DNA of 40,295 nucleotides from Deltaproteobacteria bacterium (lineage in GTDB: Bacteria > Desulfobacterota > Syntrophia > Syntrophales > JACQWR01). Below are positions 14,479 to 22,694 of the stretch, one piece after another; the first letter of the stretch is position 1, and the number at the start of each line of letters is the position of its first letter. Below the pieces are notes generated by a model. The model did not search any database, had not been told where the DNA came from, and saw only the letters and a list, made by a program, of their open reading frames with translations. The position numbers were made by a program, and so were the translations under genes. The DNA lies in assembly GCA_026388415.1 (NCBI GenBank), contig JAPLJV010000035.1, positions 1 through 40,295 on the forward strand, written 5' to 3'.

Positions 14479-16421
14479 AAAAGTTCCTGACGGTTTTTGA
14501 AGTTATCGAGAGAATCAGGATTGGCCAGGGCGTCCATATTTTTTACTTCCTGCCCGTGGATGATTTTTTTCACGGCCATTTCTACTTTCTCCCCGCTTAA
14601 TGTATAGGGTATATCGGCGGTTTCCAGGATCACGGCCGGTACGTGCCGCGGGCTGCAATCGCCCCTTATTTGCTGATTAATCTTCCGCTTTAACTCTTCC
14701 GTCAACGCCTGATTGGCCGCCAATTTAACAAACAGGATAATCCGTTCATCGCCCTCGTATTGCTGCCCGACAGCCACGGAATCGCTGATTTCTTCCAGAC
14801 TCTCGACAACCGGGTAAATCTCGGCGGTGCCGATACGGACTCCACTGGGATTCAAGGTTGCATCCGACCGTCCCAAAATGGCGATGCCGCCCTGCCGGCT
14901 GATCCGGATATAATCTCCGTGATGCCAAATACCGGGAAATGTCTCAAAATATGCATCATGATATTTTTTGCCGTCCGGATCATTCCAGAAATAAATCGGC
15001 ATGGAGGGGAAAGCGGACTTGCAGACCAGCTCGCCCTGCCGATCAATGAGGGGATGGCCGCTTTCGTCAAAACAGTCCACGTCCATTCCGAGACCCTTGC
15101 ATTGAATTTCTCCCCGATAAACGGGCAGGGTCGGGCTTCCCAGAACAAAACAAGAGATGATATCCGACCCGCCGGAAATGGAGGAAAGCTGGACATCGCG
15201 CTTCCATTTTTCATAGACGTAATCGAAGCTCTCATCGGCTAGAGTTGAGCCGGTGGAGGTTATGAGCTTCAACGCCGGGTAGGATGATATCTGGTTTGGA
15301 ATTACCTCGATATCTTCCAGCGTGGCGATATATTTTGCACTGGTGCCGAAAATGGTAACACCAAGATCATCGGCCATCTTCAGCAGCGCATCCGACGTGG
15401 GATAGAAAGGATTGCCGTCGTAGCAGACGAACGTCGCCCCCACGGCAAGACTGCTGACTAACCAATTCCACATCATCCATCCGCAAGTGGTATAATAAAA
15501 AATGGTGTCCGCAGGCGTCAGGTTACAATGCAGCCGCAGTTCCTTTAAATGCTGAATCAGCGTGCCTCCGGCGGAGTGAACAATACTTTTCGGCAGGCCG
15601 GTCGTTCCCGATGAATACAGGATGTACAAGGGGTGGTCAAAGGGAAGCTGCTCAAAGCCCAGCGGTTCTTCCGTGGCCTGTGCCAGGTCTTCCCAGCTCA
15701 GGCATTTCGGCAGGGTGGAAATAGCCGCCGTTCCCGTGTAGCTGATAACGATAACATGTTCAATGGAGGGGAGCTTATCAATAATGCCGGCAAGTTTTTC
15801 CTGCGTATTTAAGATTTTACCTCTAAAATAATATCCGTCGGCAGCAAAAATTATCTTGGGCTCGATCTGACTGAAGCGGTCCAGCACGCCCTTGATGCCC
15901 AAATCAGGCGAATTGGATGACCATATCGCCCCTATTGAAGCTGCTGCCAGCATGGCGATAATGGCCTCCGGCATGTTGGGTATAAAGCCGGCTACGCGGT
16001 CGCCTTTTTTTACACCCAGTCTCTTCAATCCGGCCGCAATCAGGCGCACCTGATCGAAAAGTTCTGCGTAAGAGAGGCTTCTTCTCACCTTATTCTCACC
16101 CCAGAAGATGATGGCGGTATAATCGTCCCGACGCTGGAGGAGGTTTTCAGCAAAATTCAGACGCGCCTCTGCAAACCACTTAGCCCCGGGCATTTTGGCG
16201 GGATCATCCACAACTTGCTTGAATCCCGTGGAATGAATGATATCAGCATATTCCCAGAACTCACCCCAAAATTCGGGGATGTGATCAACCGTCCATTTAT
16301 GTAAATCGTGATATTCCTGGAAATTGCATCCGAATTTTTTATTGATCCGCTGCATGAAATCGAACATCTGCGATTGCTGGGCAAGTATCTTTTGGGGTTG
16401 CCAAAGGATTTTGGATTGCAT
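14475..16421 (-). CDS. aacS: Acetoacetate-CoA ligase (acetoacetyl-CoA synthetase)
   Basis: A 648-aa acyl-adenylate-forming enzyme that converts acetoacetate, ATP and CoA to acetoacetyl-CoA in the cytoplasm. The N-terminal WQPQKILAQQSQMFDFM and the ACS-type cap region (WTVDHIPEFWGEFWEY) are typical of AacS. The AMP-binding P-loop-like motif is LYSSGTTGLPKSIVHSAGG. GDYIRI, GRSDATLNPSGVRIGTAEIY and the C-terminal lysine region (YTLSGEKVEMAVKKI) complete the family signature. The frame is open 27 codons further upstream, but the start at 16421 has AGAGGA at a good distance and matches the family's N-terminus. It may serve ketone-body or polyhydroxybutyrate catabolism. It is divergent from a semialdehyde dehydrogenase and coupled to a small lipoprotein gene. 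Confidence 0.93.
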   Translation of the reverse strand: MQSKILWQPQKILAQQSQMFDFMQRINKKFGCNFQEYHDLHKWTVDHIPEFWGEFWEYADIIHSTGFKQVVDDPAKMPGAKWFAEARLNFAENLLQRRDDYTAIIFWGENKVRRSLSYAELFDQVRLIAAGLKRLGVKKGDRVAGFIPNMPEAIIAMLAAASIGAIWSSNSPDLGIKGVLDRFSQIEPKIIFAADGYYFRGKILNTQEKLAGIIDKLPSIEHVIVISYTGTAAISTLPKCLSWEDLAQATEEPLGFEQLPFDHPLYILYSSGTTGLPKSIVHSAGGTLIQHLKELRLHCNLTPADTIFYYTTCGWMMWNWLVSSLAVGATFVCYDGNPFYPTSDALLKMADDLGVTIFGTSAKYIATLEDIEVIPNQISSYPALKLITSTGSTLADESFDYVYEKWKRDVQLSSISGGSDIISCFVLGSPTLPVYRGEIQCKGLGMDVDCFDESGHPLIDRQGELVCKSAFPSMPIYFWNDPDGKKYHDAYFETFPGIWHHGDYIRISRQGGIAILGRSDATLNPSGVRIGTAEIYPVVESLEEISDSVAVGQQYEGDERIILFVKLAANQALTEELKRKINQQIRGDCSPRHVPAVILETADIPYTLSGEKVEMAVKKIIHGQEVKNMDALANPDSLDNFKNRQELL

Positions 16422-16473
16422 AGATATTTCCTCTCGTCGTAAGTTGAAAATCACTGTATGTATTTTAAGAGTT

Positions 16474-16502
16474 TGTATTGCATAACTCACAAAATCAGTC
16501 AA
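16474..16502 (-). promoter_or_regulatory. Possible promoter for acetoacetyl-CoA synthetase
   Basis: On the minus strand TTGACT and AATACA are 17 bases apart, about 50 bases before the chosen start codon. The -10 box is weak. Its place inside the extended reading frame agrees with the internal start at 16421. Confidence 0.3.
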
Positions 16503-16528
16503 TCATTGAGTAGAGCCGTTGGGAATTC

Positions 16529-16557
16529 TTGACAATGTTCTTCATTATTGGCATGAT
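16529..16557 (+). promoter_or_regulatory. Sigma-70-like promoter for the semialdehyde dehydrogenase
   Basis: A perfect -35 box, TTGACA, and a CATGAT -10 box are separated by 17 bases. Transcription would start near 16564, giving a leader of about 38 bases that contains the AAAGGAG ribosome-binding site. Confidence 0.55.
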
Positions 16558-16601
16558 CCCACCGCTTGAATAGTTACCAATACCTTCAAAGGAGAAAACT
16601 G

Positions 16602-18122
16602 ATGAATGGACCAAAACGGTTGAGATATTGTGTGAACAATGAGTGGTGTGAGTCCAAGACTACGAAGTACATGCCGGTGACGAACTCCAGTACGGGGGAG
16701 GTGATGGCGGAGGCGCCCTGCTGTACGGTGGATGAGGTCGAAAGCGCCGTGGCGGCGGCAAAGGCGGCCTTTCCGGGGTGGTCTTCTACCCCGATCCAGG
16801 ACCGGATGGGAGTGATGTTCCGGTTCAGGGGACTTCTGGAATCCCATATGGATGAGTTGACGCTCTCCGTGGCGACGGAGTTGGGCAAGAATCTGGAGGA
16901 GGCCCGGGGGGACGTGATCAAATCAATGGAGGTGGTGGAGATGGCCTGCGGCGCCCCGATCCTGATGCAGGGCGACGCACTGATGAACATTTCCACCGGC
17001 CATGATACGGTAATGTACCGGGAACCCGTGGGGGTGTTTGCCGGGATCGTCCCTTTCAACTTTCCGGCCATGATCCCCTTCGGCTGGATGATCCCGCTGT
17101 GCATCACGCTGGGCAATACCTTTGTGCTGAAGGCGGCCAGCCTGACGCCGCAGACGGCCATGCGGGTCCTGAAGCTGCTCATTGAGGCAGGCATACCCAA
17201 AGGCGTCGTGAACCTGGTCACATGCAGCCGCAACGAGGCGGAACTGCTGCTGAAACATCCCGACATCCGGGGGATCTCCTATGTCGGCTCCACCTCGGTG
17301 GGGCTCCATATCTACGCCACCGCCGCGGCCCATGGCAAGCGTGTCCAGGCGCTCTGCGAGGCAAAGAATCATGGTCTGGTCCTGCGCGACGCCGCCCTGG
17401 AGCGGGCCGCCCTGGGAATCATCAACTCGACGTTCGGCTGCGCCGGGATGCGCTGCATGGCGCTGCCGTCGCTCTGTGTCGAGGATGCCTGCGCCGATGA
17501 GTTTCTCTCCTACCTGCTGAAGTTTGCCCGGCAGCGCAAAGTGGGTTGCGCCTACCATCCGGAGACGGAGCTGGGCCCCGTCGTTTCGGCGGAGCACAAG
17601 GAGTCCGTCATCAACTGGATTAACAAGGGTGTCGCGGAGGGGGCCGAATTGATTCTGGACGGTCGGAACGTCGTCGTACCCGGTTTTGAGAACGGTCACT
17701 TCATCGGTCCGACGATCTTCGACCATGTAAAACCAGGAATGTCTGTCGGGGACTCTGAAATCTTCGGTCCCGTGACCTGCATCAAGCGGGTGAAGGATTT
17801 TGAGGAAGGAATGGCCATCATGAACGGCAGCCGGTTCGCCAACGGCTCCTGCATCTTTACTCAGAACGGCTATTACGCCCGTGAGTTCGTACGGCGGACC
17901 CATGGCGGGATGGTGGGAGTGAACGTGGGCATTCCCGTGCCCGTTTCCTACTTTCCTTTCGCTGGACACAAAGACTCCTTTCTCGGCGATCTCCATGTGA
18001 TGGGACGGGACGTGGTCGCCTTCTACACGGAATCGAAGTGTGTGACCAGCCGCTGGTTCAGTGAAGAGGACAAGAAGGAGACGAAGATAAGCACCTGGGA
18101 GGGCACCATCACGAGGAAGTGA
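16602..18122 (+). CDS. mmsA: CoA-acylating methylmalonate-semialdehyde dehydrogenase
   Basis: A 506-aa NAD-dependent aldehyde dehydrogenase. The family converts methylmalonate semialdehyde to propionyl-CoA (or malonate semialdehyde to acetyl-CoA) in valine, beta-alanine or inositol breakdown. The cofactor-binding PFNFPAMIPFGWMIP and VGSTSVG segments are seen. The catalytic cysteine lies in FGCAGMRCMALPS, and EAKNHGLV replaces the glutamate-containing motif of hydrolytic ALDHs, marking the CoA-acylating branch. The ATG at 16602 has AAAGGAG seven bases upstream; a longer TTG-initiated frame is unlikely. The C-terminal 25 residues (after TSRWF) extend beyond the usual end. It is divergent from the acetoacetyl-CoA synthetase gene, suggesting a linked role in CoA-thioester metabolism. 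Confidence 0.9.
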   Translation: MNGPKRLRYCVNNEWCESKTTKYMPVTNSSTGEVMAEAPCCTVDEVESAVAAAKAAFPGWSSTPIQDRMGVMFRFRGLLESHMDELTLSVATELGKNLEEARGDVIKSMEVVEMACGAPILMQGDALMNISTGHDTVMYREPVGVFAGIVPFNFPAMIPFGWMIPLCITLGNTFVLKAASLTPQTAMRVLKLLIEAGIPKGVVNLVTCSRNEAELLLKHPDIRGISYVGSTSVGLHIYATAAAHGKRVQALCEAKNHGLVLRDAALERAALGIINSTFGCAGMRCMALPSLCVEDACADEFLSYLLKFARQRKVGCAYHPETELGPVVSAEHKESVINWINKGVAEGAELILDGRNVVVPGFENGHFIGPTIFDHVKPGMSVGDSEIFGPVTCIKRVKDFEEGMAIMNGSRFANGSCIFTQNGYYAREFVRRTHGGMVGVNVGIPVPVSYFPFAGHKDSFLGDLHVMGRDVVAFYTESKCVTSRWFSEEDKKETKISTWEGTITRK

Positions 18123-18153
18123 TCCCGTGTATGCCACCGTTAGATTTTTCTTT

Positions 18154-19497
18154 TTACTGCGGGATGCTAACTGCCCCTGTATGCGGAGCAGCAGGGCGAC
18201 GTCTGCGTCGCCTCTTTCTCAGCCGTTTTGCCGGGGCTTCATCGGCGGGCGGTTCTGAACTGATTGCGGAAGGTACCTCTGAAAGGAAGGCGTCCCACCA
18301 TTCCAGGGCGGCTCGATTTTCCCCTCTTGCCTCCGCAGCAAGGCGCAGGTATGCCAGGGCGTCTGCAAACCCGGGTCTGTTGACCATGACAGAGGGACGA
18401 CGCGGTGGCTTTCTGTGCAGTGAGGGCTGCATGGCGAGGATACCGCGCAGTTGATTGCCGACCCGTCCGGGGATGCTCACAATCTGGCAGAACTCTTCCA
18501 TGGCAACGGTGCATGCGGCATCCAAGGCCTGCTGGCGGGGGATACCGTCCCGGTGGTGGGCAAGCACTGCTTCTTCCAGGCTGGGACCGAAGAATGCGGC
18601 GCAGAAAAGCGCTGGAGATGGCGGTGTCCCGCATTGGCATAGCCGGTCGAGGCCTTCAAGATTTGCGTGCATGATGGTCAGGTGACGGCTGCTCCCACTG
18701 AGCCACTGACTGAGCCTGGGGAAAAGGGCCGCAAGAAGTCCACTATTGTCCAGGAGGCTGAAAACCGGTCGCGCAGCGCCAAGCAGGAAAAGTTTCAGTA
18801 TCTCTTCGTAGAGCCTTCCCGGTGCAGCACGAGAAATAGTGGAGGACAGCTCACCAAGGATCTCCCACGTGGCCGGTTCGATGACGAGGTTGTGAGATGC
18901 GGCAAAACGAACGGCGCGGAGCATGCGCACCGGATCTTCCGTAAAGCGCACATAGGGGTCGCCGATGGGACGGATGAGCCGCTCGTGGAGGTCGTTCAGT
19001 CCGGTCGAGTAGTCAATTAGCGAAAAATCGGCGACATTATAGGCAAGGGCATTGATCGTGAAGTCACGGCGGACGGCATCCTCTTCCGGCGTGCCAAAGA
19101 CGTTGTCTCGCAGAACCATTCCGTTCCAGTCCTTGAGGTGACGGGGCGGGCCGTTATTGGGACCTGGCTCTTCCAGGTCCGCTTCATCGGAGGGGGCGGC
19201 AGCCCGAAACGTAGAAACTTCCACGATTTCGTCCTGAAAGTGGAGATGAGCCAACCTGAAACGGCGGCCCACAAGACGGCAGTTGCGGAAGAGCCGTTTG
19301 ATCTGACCGGGTGTGGCATCGGTGGCGATGTCGAAGTCCTTGGGGGTTCGTTCCAGGAGCAGGTCGCGGACACATCCCCCGACCAGGTAAGCAATGAAGC
19401 CGTGGTCACGGAGTCGGTAGAGGGTGCGCAGTACATTCGGGCTGATCTGCTTGCGGGAGATCCGGTGTTCCTGCCGGGGAATAATTCGAGGTTGCAT
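18154..19497 (-). CDS. pcnB: Poly(A) polymerase / CCA tRNA nucleotidyltransferase family (PcnB-like)
   Basis: A 447-aa class II nucleotidyltransferase that adds poly(A) tails to RNA, or CCA to tRNA; the two activities are hard to tell apart by sequence. The catalytic head has LVGGCVRDLLL and KDFDIATDATP, with the two metal-binding aspartates. RRDFTINALAYN and GDPYVRFTEDPVRMLRAVRFA are the following conserved blocks. The tail is strongly basic (KRLRKRRRRRRPAA), as in PcnB, and probably binds RNA. The frame is open to 19623, but MQPRIIPRQEHRISRKQISP at 19497 is the typical N-terminus and has GGAG just upstream. It converges with the semialdehyde dehydrogenase gene and is divergent from the metal-efflux operon. 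Confidence 0.9.
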   Translation of the reverse strand: MQPRIIPRQEHRISRKQISPNVLRTLYRLRDHGFIAYLVGGCVRDLLLERTPKDFDIATDATPGQIKRLFRNCRLVGRRFRLAHLHFQDEIVEVSTFRAAAPSDEADLEEPGPNNGPPRHLKDWNGMVLRDNVFGTPEEDAVRRDFTINALAYNVADFSLIDYSTGLNDLHERLIRPIGDPYVRFTEDPVRMLRAVRFAASHNLVIEPATWEILGELSSTISRAAPGRLYEEILKLFLLGAARPVFSLLDNSGLLAALFPRLSQWLSGSSRHLTIMHANLEGLDRLCQCGTPPSPALFCAAFFGPSLEEAVLAHHRDGIPRQQALDAACTVAMEEFCQIVSIPGRVGNQLRGILAMQPSLHRKPPRRPSVMVNRPGFADALAYLRLAAEARGENRAALEWWDAFLSEVPSAISSEPPADEAPAKRLRKRRRRRRPAAPHTGAVSIPQ

Positions 19498-19585
19498 GGT
19501 CTCCACCATAGCACACCCGGTGGAAAAAGCAAAATACCGTCGGCAGGAATTGGAAACCATGCCGGAGGCCTCTTGCGCCGCCTGA

Positions 19586-19614
19586 TTGACGCAGTCAAAA
19601 AAAAAGGCTAGAAT
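19586..19614 (+). promoter_or_regulatory. Near-consensus sigma-70 promoter of the metal-efflux operon
   Basis: TTGACG and TAGAAT are separated by 17 bases that include a run of nine A residues. Transcription should begin near 19621, leaving a leader of about 100 bases before the first gene. Confidence 0.7.
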
Positions 19615-19619
19615 AGCCT
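19605..19619. promoter_or_regulatory. Palindrome over the -10 box, likely operator
   Basis: AGGCTA-GAA-TAGCCT is a perfect inverted repeat covering the -10 box of the efflux promoter, the right place for a repressor. No regulator gene is adjacent, so the binding protein is unknown. Confidence 0.5.
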
Positions 19620-19631
19620 GCATGATTCAGC

Positions 19632-19670
19632 CACCCCTGTTGCCGGTACTTTCTCCGGCAGTCTGGGGTG
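19632..19670 (+). promoter_or_regulatory. Leader hairpin of the metal-efflux operon
   Basis: A two-part stem: CACCCC (19632-19637) pairs with GGGGTG (19665-19670), and TGCCGG (19641-19646) with CCGGCA (19655-19660), with an eight-base loop and a small internal loop. It lies in the 5' leader, 54 bases before the first start codon. It may stabilise the message or act as an attenuator-like control. Confidence 0.45.
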
Positions 19671-19723
19671 CGGCGGCTGCTCCTCTTCAGGATTTTAAAT
19701 CAAGCAGACAAAGGAGAAAGAAT

Positions 19724-20113
19724 ATGAAAAGAGTGATTTTAGCAGGGATAATGTTTTTGTTGGTGGCCGGTGTCGCTGTGGCCAAGGACTTTGAGGTGAC
19801 GAAGAAGGCAGGCGATTTCACCGTAATTGTAAAAATTGACAAGAATCCTCCAGTTACCGGTGAAAACAACATTTCTGTCGCCCTTAAGGATGCCGGTGGC
19901 GCCAATGTCAAAGATGCCAAAGTTAATATTGAATATTCGATGCCGGCTATGCCGGGGATGCCGGCCATGAGATACACGACCGATGGAGTGCCGAAGGGTG
20001 GCGTGTACCAGGCAAAACTGAACTTTTCCATGTCCGGGGCCTGGGATGTGGCCTTACGGATCACTCAAGGAGCGAAGAAAGCCCAGGCCAAGTTCAATAT
20101 TGATGTGAGGTAG
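19724..20113 (+). CDS. YtkA/FixH-like exported small protein
   Basis: A 129-aa protein with a signal peptide (MKRVILAGIMFLLVAGVAVA-KD). The mature beta-sandwich has the YtkA-like pattern: FTVIVKIDKNPPVTGENNISVALKDAGGANVKDAKVNIEYSMPAMPGMPAM, then GVYQAKLNFSMSGAWDVALRI. The Met/Pro-rich loop MPAMPGMPAM could bind Cu(I) or Ag(I), which fits its place as the first gene of a Cus-type operon. AAAGGAG lies eight bases before the ATG at 19724; longer frames upstream run through the promoter and leader and are not real. It probably acts as a periplasmic metal chaperone, by inference from position and methionines. Confidence 0.8.
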   Translation: MKRVILAGIMFLLVAGVAVAKDFEVTKKAGDFTVIVKIDKNPPVTGENNISVALKDAGGANVKDAKVNIEYSMPAMPGMPAMRYTTDGVPKGGVYQAKLNFSMSGAWDVALRITQGAKKAQAKFNIDVR

Positions 20114-20117
20114 AAAA

Positions 20118-21449
20118 ATGTCGAAAGGATGGGATGGTACGGCTTCAGTGCCGATCAGGGGGGTAGCGGCATCAGCATCCCTTTGGTTCTGTTTATTAAT
20201 TATTGCAGTCGTGTCGTCCTTTGCCGAAGAGGGTACTGTAAGACTCCCTGATTTGATCCGGGAGGCGGTGAAAAACAATCCGGAAATTCACATCTCCGCG
20301 GCAAGAACGCAGGCCGCTGAGCACAGGATTCCCCAGGCCACAAGTCTGGCCGACCCCATGTTCATGATCGGCTACGAGAATGAAGGGACGAGCAACCCCT
20401 ATACGTTCAACAGAGACGTAAACGGTATGCCTGCCGACTCCCGGTGGATGTTCTCTTATTCCCAGCAGCTTCCCTATCCGGGGAAACGTGCCTTAAAGGG
20501 AGAGATGGCCGCCCGGGATGCGGAAAATTTGAAGATATTGATTAATGCCGCCCGGTTGAACACCATCGTCCGGGTTAAGGAGCTCTACTACGATCTCTCC
20601 CTCGCCCATACCACGATTGACCTGCTGCGGGACAAAACAGCGCTTTTTTCCCGGGCTGAGGATGCAGCCCTGGCCCGATACGCCTCCGGGATGGCGCCAC
20701 AGCAGGAGGTGCTGATGGCCCAGACGGAAAAGTACATGCTGCTGGAACGGGAAGAGATGGAGAAGCAAAAGATCAAGTCTCTGGAGGCGATGCTTAATGC
20801 CTCCCTGGGCCGTGATGGCAGCATCCCTCTCGGTGGCCGGCCCGAAAAAGCCATCGCTGTACTTTCTCCGAACAGTCTGGAAGAACTGATAAAAATGTCC
20901 TATGACCAGAACCCCCTGATAAAATCCAGGGAAAAGATGACCGCCGGAGCCGAGGCCAAAGTGCGGATGGCCAAGAAGGAGTACTATCCAGATTTCACAC
21001 TCGGCGGCGCCTATTTTGGCAGAGGGGAGCAGTTCCCGGACATGTGGAATCTTACGGCAACTGTCAATTTGCCTATATATTACAAAAAGAAGCAGGAACA
21101 GGGTGTTCTGGAGGCGGAGGCATCTTTGCTAGAGACGAAGAGGGATGTGGAGGCAACGAAGCTGATGGTTGCATCTTCCCTGCGGGACAACCATGCCATG
21201 GTCAAGACGGCGGAGAAATTAATGGCTCTGTATAAAGACGGCTTGATTCCCAGGGCCTACCAGGATTTTGAACTGGCCCTGACCGGATATACAACGGGCA
21301 AGGTGGAAGCAATCACTGTCATCACGAGATTGAAGGCGCTTATTGATTACGAGCTGTTATATCAATTGCAATTCGTCCAGAGAGAAAAGGGCATCGCCAG
21401 GCTTGAAGCCATAGCGGGAATTATGGATTACGAAACGGGGGCAAAATGA
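20118..21449 (+). CDS. TolC-family outer-membrane efflux channel (CusC-like)
   Basis: A 443-aa outer-membrane factor. A hydrophobic N-terminal segment (LWFCLLIIAVVSSFA) serves as signal sequence. Two OEP repeats follow, each with the long coiled-coil helices of TolC: the first from about RLPDLIREAVKNNPEIHISAARTQAAEHRI, the second from about SLEELIKMSYDQNPLIKSREKMTAGAEAKV, with the strand YYPDFTLGGAYF. It would form the exit duct for the CusB/CusA pump encoded next. It starts four bases after the YtkA-like gene and overlaps cusB by four bases. There is no lipobox cysteine, so unlike E. coli CusC it is probably not lipidated. Confidence 0.9.
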   Translation: MSKGWDGTASVPIRGVAASASLWFCLLIIAVVSSFAEEGTVRLPDLIREAVKNNPEIHISAARTQAAEHRIPQATSLADPMFMIGYENEGTSNPYTFNRDVNGMPADSRWMFSYSQQLPYPGKRALKGEMAARDAENLKILINAARLNTIVRVKELYYDLSLAHTTIDLLRDKTALFSRAEDAALARYASGMAPQQEVLMAQTEKYMLLEREEMEKQKIKSLEAMLNASLGRDGSIPLGGRPEKAIAVLSPNSLEELIKMSYDQNPLIKSREKMTAGAEAKVRMAKKEYYPDFTLGGAYFGRGEQFPDMWNLTATVNLPIYYKKKQEQGVLEAEASLLETKRDVEATKLMVASSLRDNHAMVKTAEKLMALYKDGLIPRAYQDFELALTGYTTGKVEAITVITRLKALIDYELLYQLQFVQREKGIARLEAIAGIMDYETGAK

Positions 21450-22690
21450 AGCAAAGAAAAATTATTGTAATCGTAATCTGTCTGCTCGTGGCAGCCGGCG
21501 CGCTTGCTTACATTTTTAATCCCTGGTCAGGGAAAAATCTGGCGGCAAAGATCGGGATAGTCAATGGTGAAAAAGCAGCCCCGACGGCGCCATCAGGTCA
21601 TCAGCATGGGAGTACCCCAGCCCCGGCGGAGACAGAGGTAAGTGTTGCGCAAACCGCCGCAGAAGCGCCGACCGTGGAAATACCGATGGACAAGCAAAAG
21701 CTCATCGGTCTCACGACCGTGAAAGCCGTGATAAAGCCTATGCAAAAGGTGATTAGGACGGTGGGCCGCATCGAGTATGATGAAAAAAAACTGGCCACGG
21801 TCAATACCAAGATTGAAGGGTGGATCGAAAAGCTCCATGTAGATTACACGGGCCGCTACGTAAAGAAGGGGGAACCGCTGGCCGAAATTTACAGCCCAGA
21901 ACTGGTGGCAACCCAGAAAGAATTCTTAAATACCTTGCGGTGGGCGAGTCAGGGTAAAGATGTGAAAGACGAGCGGGTATCCCTGCTGATGACCAAAGAC
22001 GCCGCGGTCATCCTGGAAGCGGCGAAAGAGCGGTTGAGGCTCTGGGACATCAGTGAAGAGCAGATAAATCTGATTGAGAAAACAGGGAAGCCCGTCAGGA
22101 CGTTAGCCATCTACAGCCCCGTCAGCGGTTACGTCATTCAAAAGACGGCTGTGCAGGGAATGCGCGTGATGCCGGGGGAAAAACTATTCGATGTTGTTGA
22201 TCTTGCTACCGTTTGGATCGTTGCGGATATTTACGAATACGAATTGCCGCTGATCAAGGTGGGGCAAATGGCCCGCATCGGTTTGAGTTATTTCCCAGAC
22301 AAGGAATTTTCATCCCCGGTGGATTACATTTATCCTTCCTTGGCGGGCGATATCAGAACAGCCAAGGCGAGATTTACGATTCCCAATCCCGATGGTGTTC
22401 TGAAGCCCCAAATGTTTACCAATGTGGAAATCAAAATCAATCTAGGTAGCAGGCTGGCCATACCGACAGCGGCAGTCATTGATACGGGAGTAAGACAGAT
22501 CGTTTATGTGGACAGGGGCGAGGGGAATTTTGAACCGCGGGAGGTAGTGCCGGGCTTGCGGTCGGAGGACATGGTGGAGATTATCCGCGGTCTCAGGGCC
22601 GGAGAGAAGGTGGCGGCCTCGGCCAACTTCCTCATTGATTCGGAGGCCCAGTTGAAGGGTGTTGCACCCTTGCCCCTGAGGCGCAAATAA
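21446..22690 (+). CDS. cusB: CusB-type RND efflux periplasmic adaptor
   Basis: A 414-aa membrane-fusion protein that connects the RND pump to the outer-membrane channel. One N-terminal membrane helix (IIVIVICLLVAAGALAYIF) anchors it. A His-rich linker (GHQHGSTPAPAETE) follows and may catch metal. The barrel-sandwich region starts with IRTVGRIEYDEKKLATVNTKIEGWIEKLHVDYTGRYVKKGEPLAEIYSPEL, diagnostic of the CusB/CzcB group. A short alpha-hairpin (about 150-205) and a beta-barrel with IYEYELPLIKVGQMARI come next. ATGA overlap with the channel gene implies translational coupling. Metal choice (Cu/Ag or Zn/Co/Ni) is not fixed by this protein. Confidence 0.9.
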   Translation: MKQRKIIVIVICLLVAAGALAYIFNPWSGKNLAAKIGIVNGEKAAPTAPSGHQHGSTPAPAETEVSVAQTAAEAPTVEIPMDKQKLIGLTTVKAVIKPMQKVIRTVGRIEYDEKKLATVNTKIEGWIEKLHVDYTGRYVKKGEPLAEIYSPELVATQKEFLNTLRWASQGKDVKDERVSLLMTKDAAVILEAAKERLRLWDISEEQINLIEKTGKPVRTLAIYSPVSGYVIQKTAVQGMRVMPGEKLFDVVDLATVWIVADIYEYELPLIKVGQMARIGLSYFPDKEFSSPVDYIYPSLAGDIRTAKARFTIPNPDGVLKPQMFTNVEIKINLGSRLAIPTAAVIDTGVRQIVYVDRGEGNFEPREVVPGLRSEDMVEIIRGLRAGEKVAASANFLIDSEAQLKGVAPLPLRRK

Positions 22691-22694
22691 TAAG

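Noticed and set aside
16923-18137. 404-codon minus-strand ORF inside the semialdehyde dehydrogenase gene
   Set aside because: Long antisense frames are common in GC-rich coding DNA; the plus-strand gene has every ALDH motif and this frame has none.
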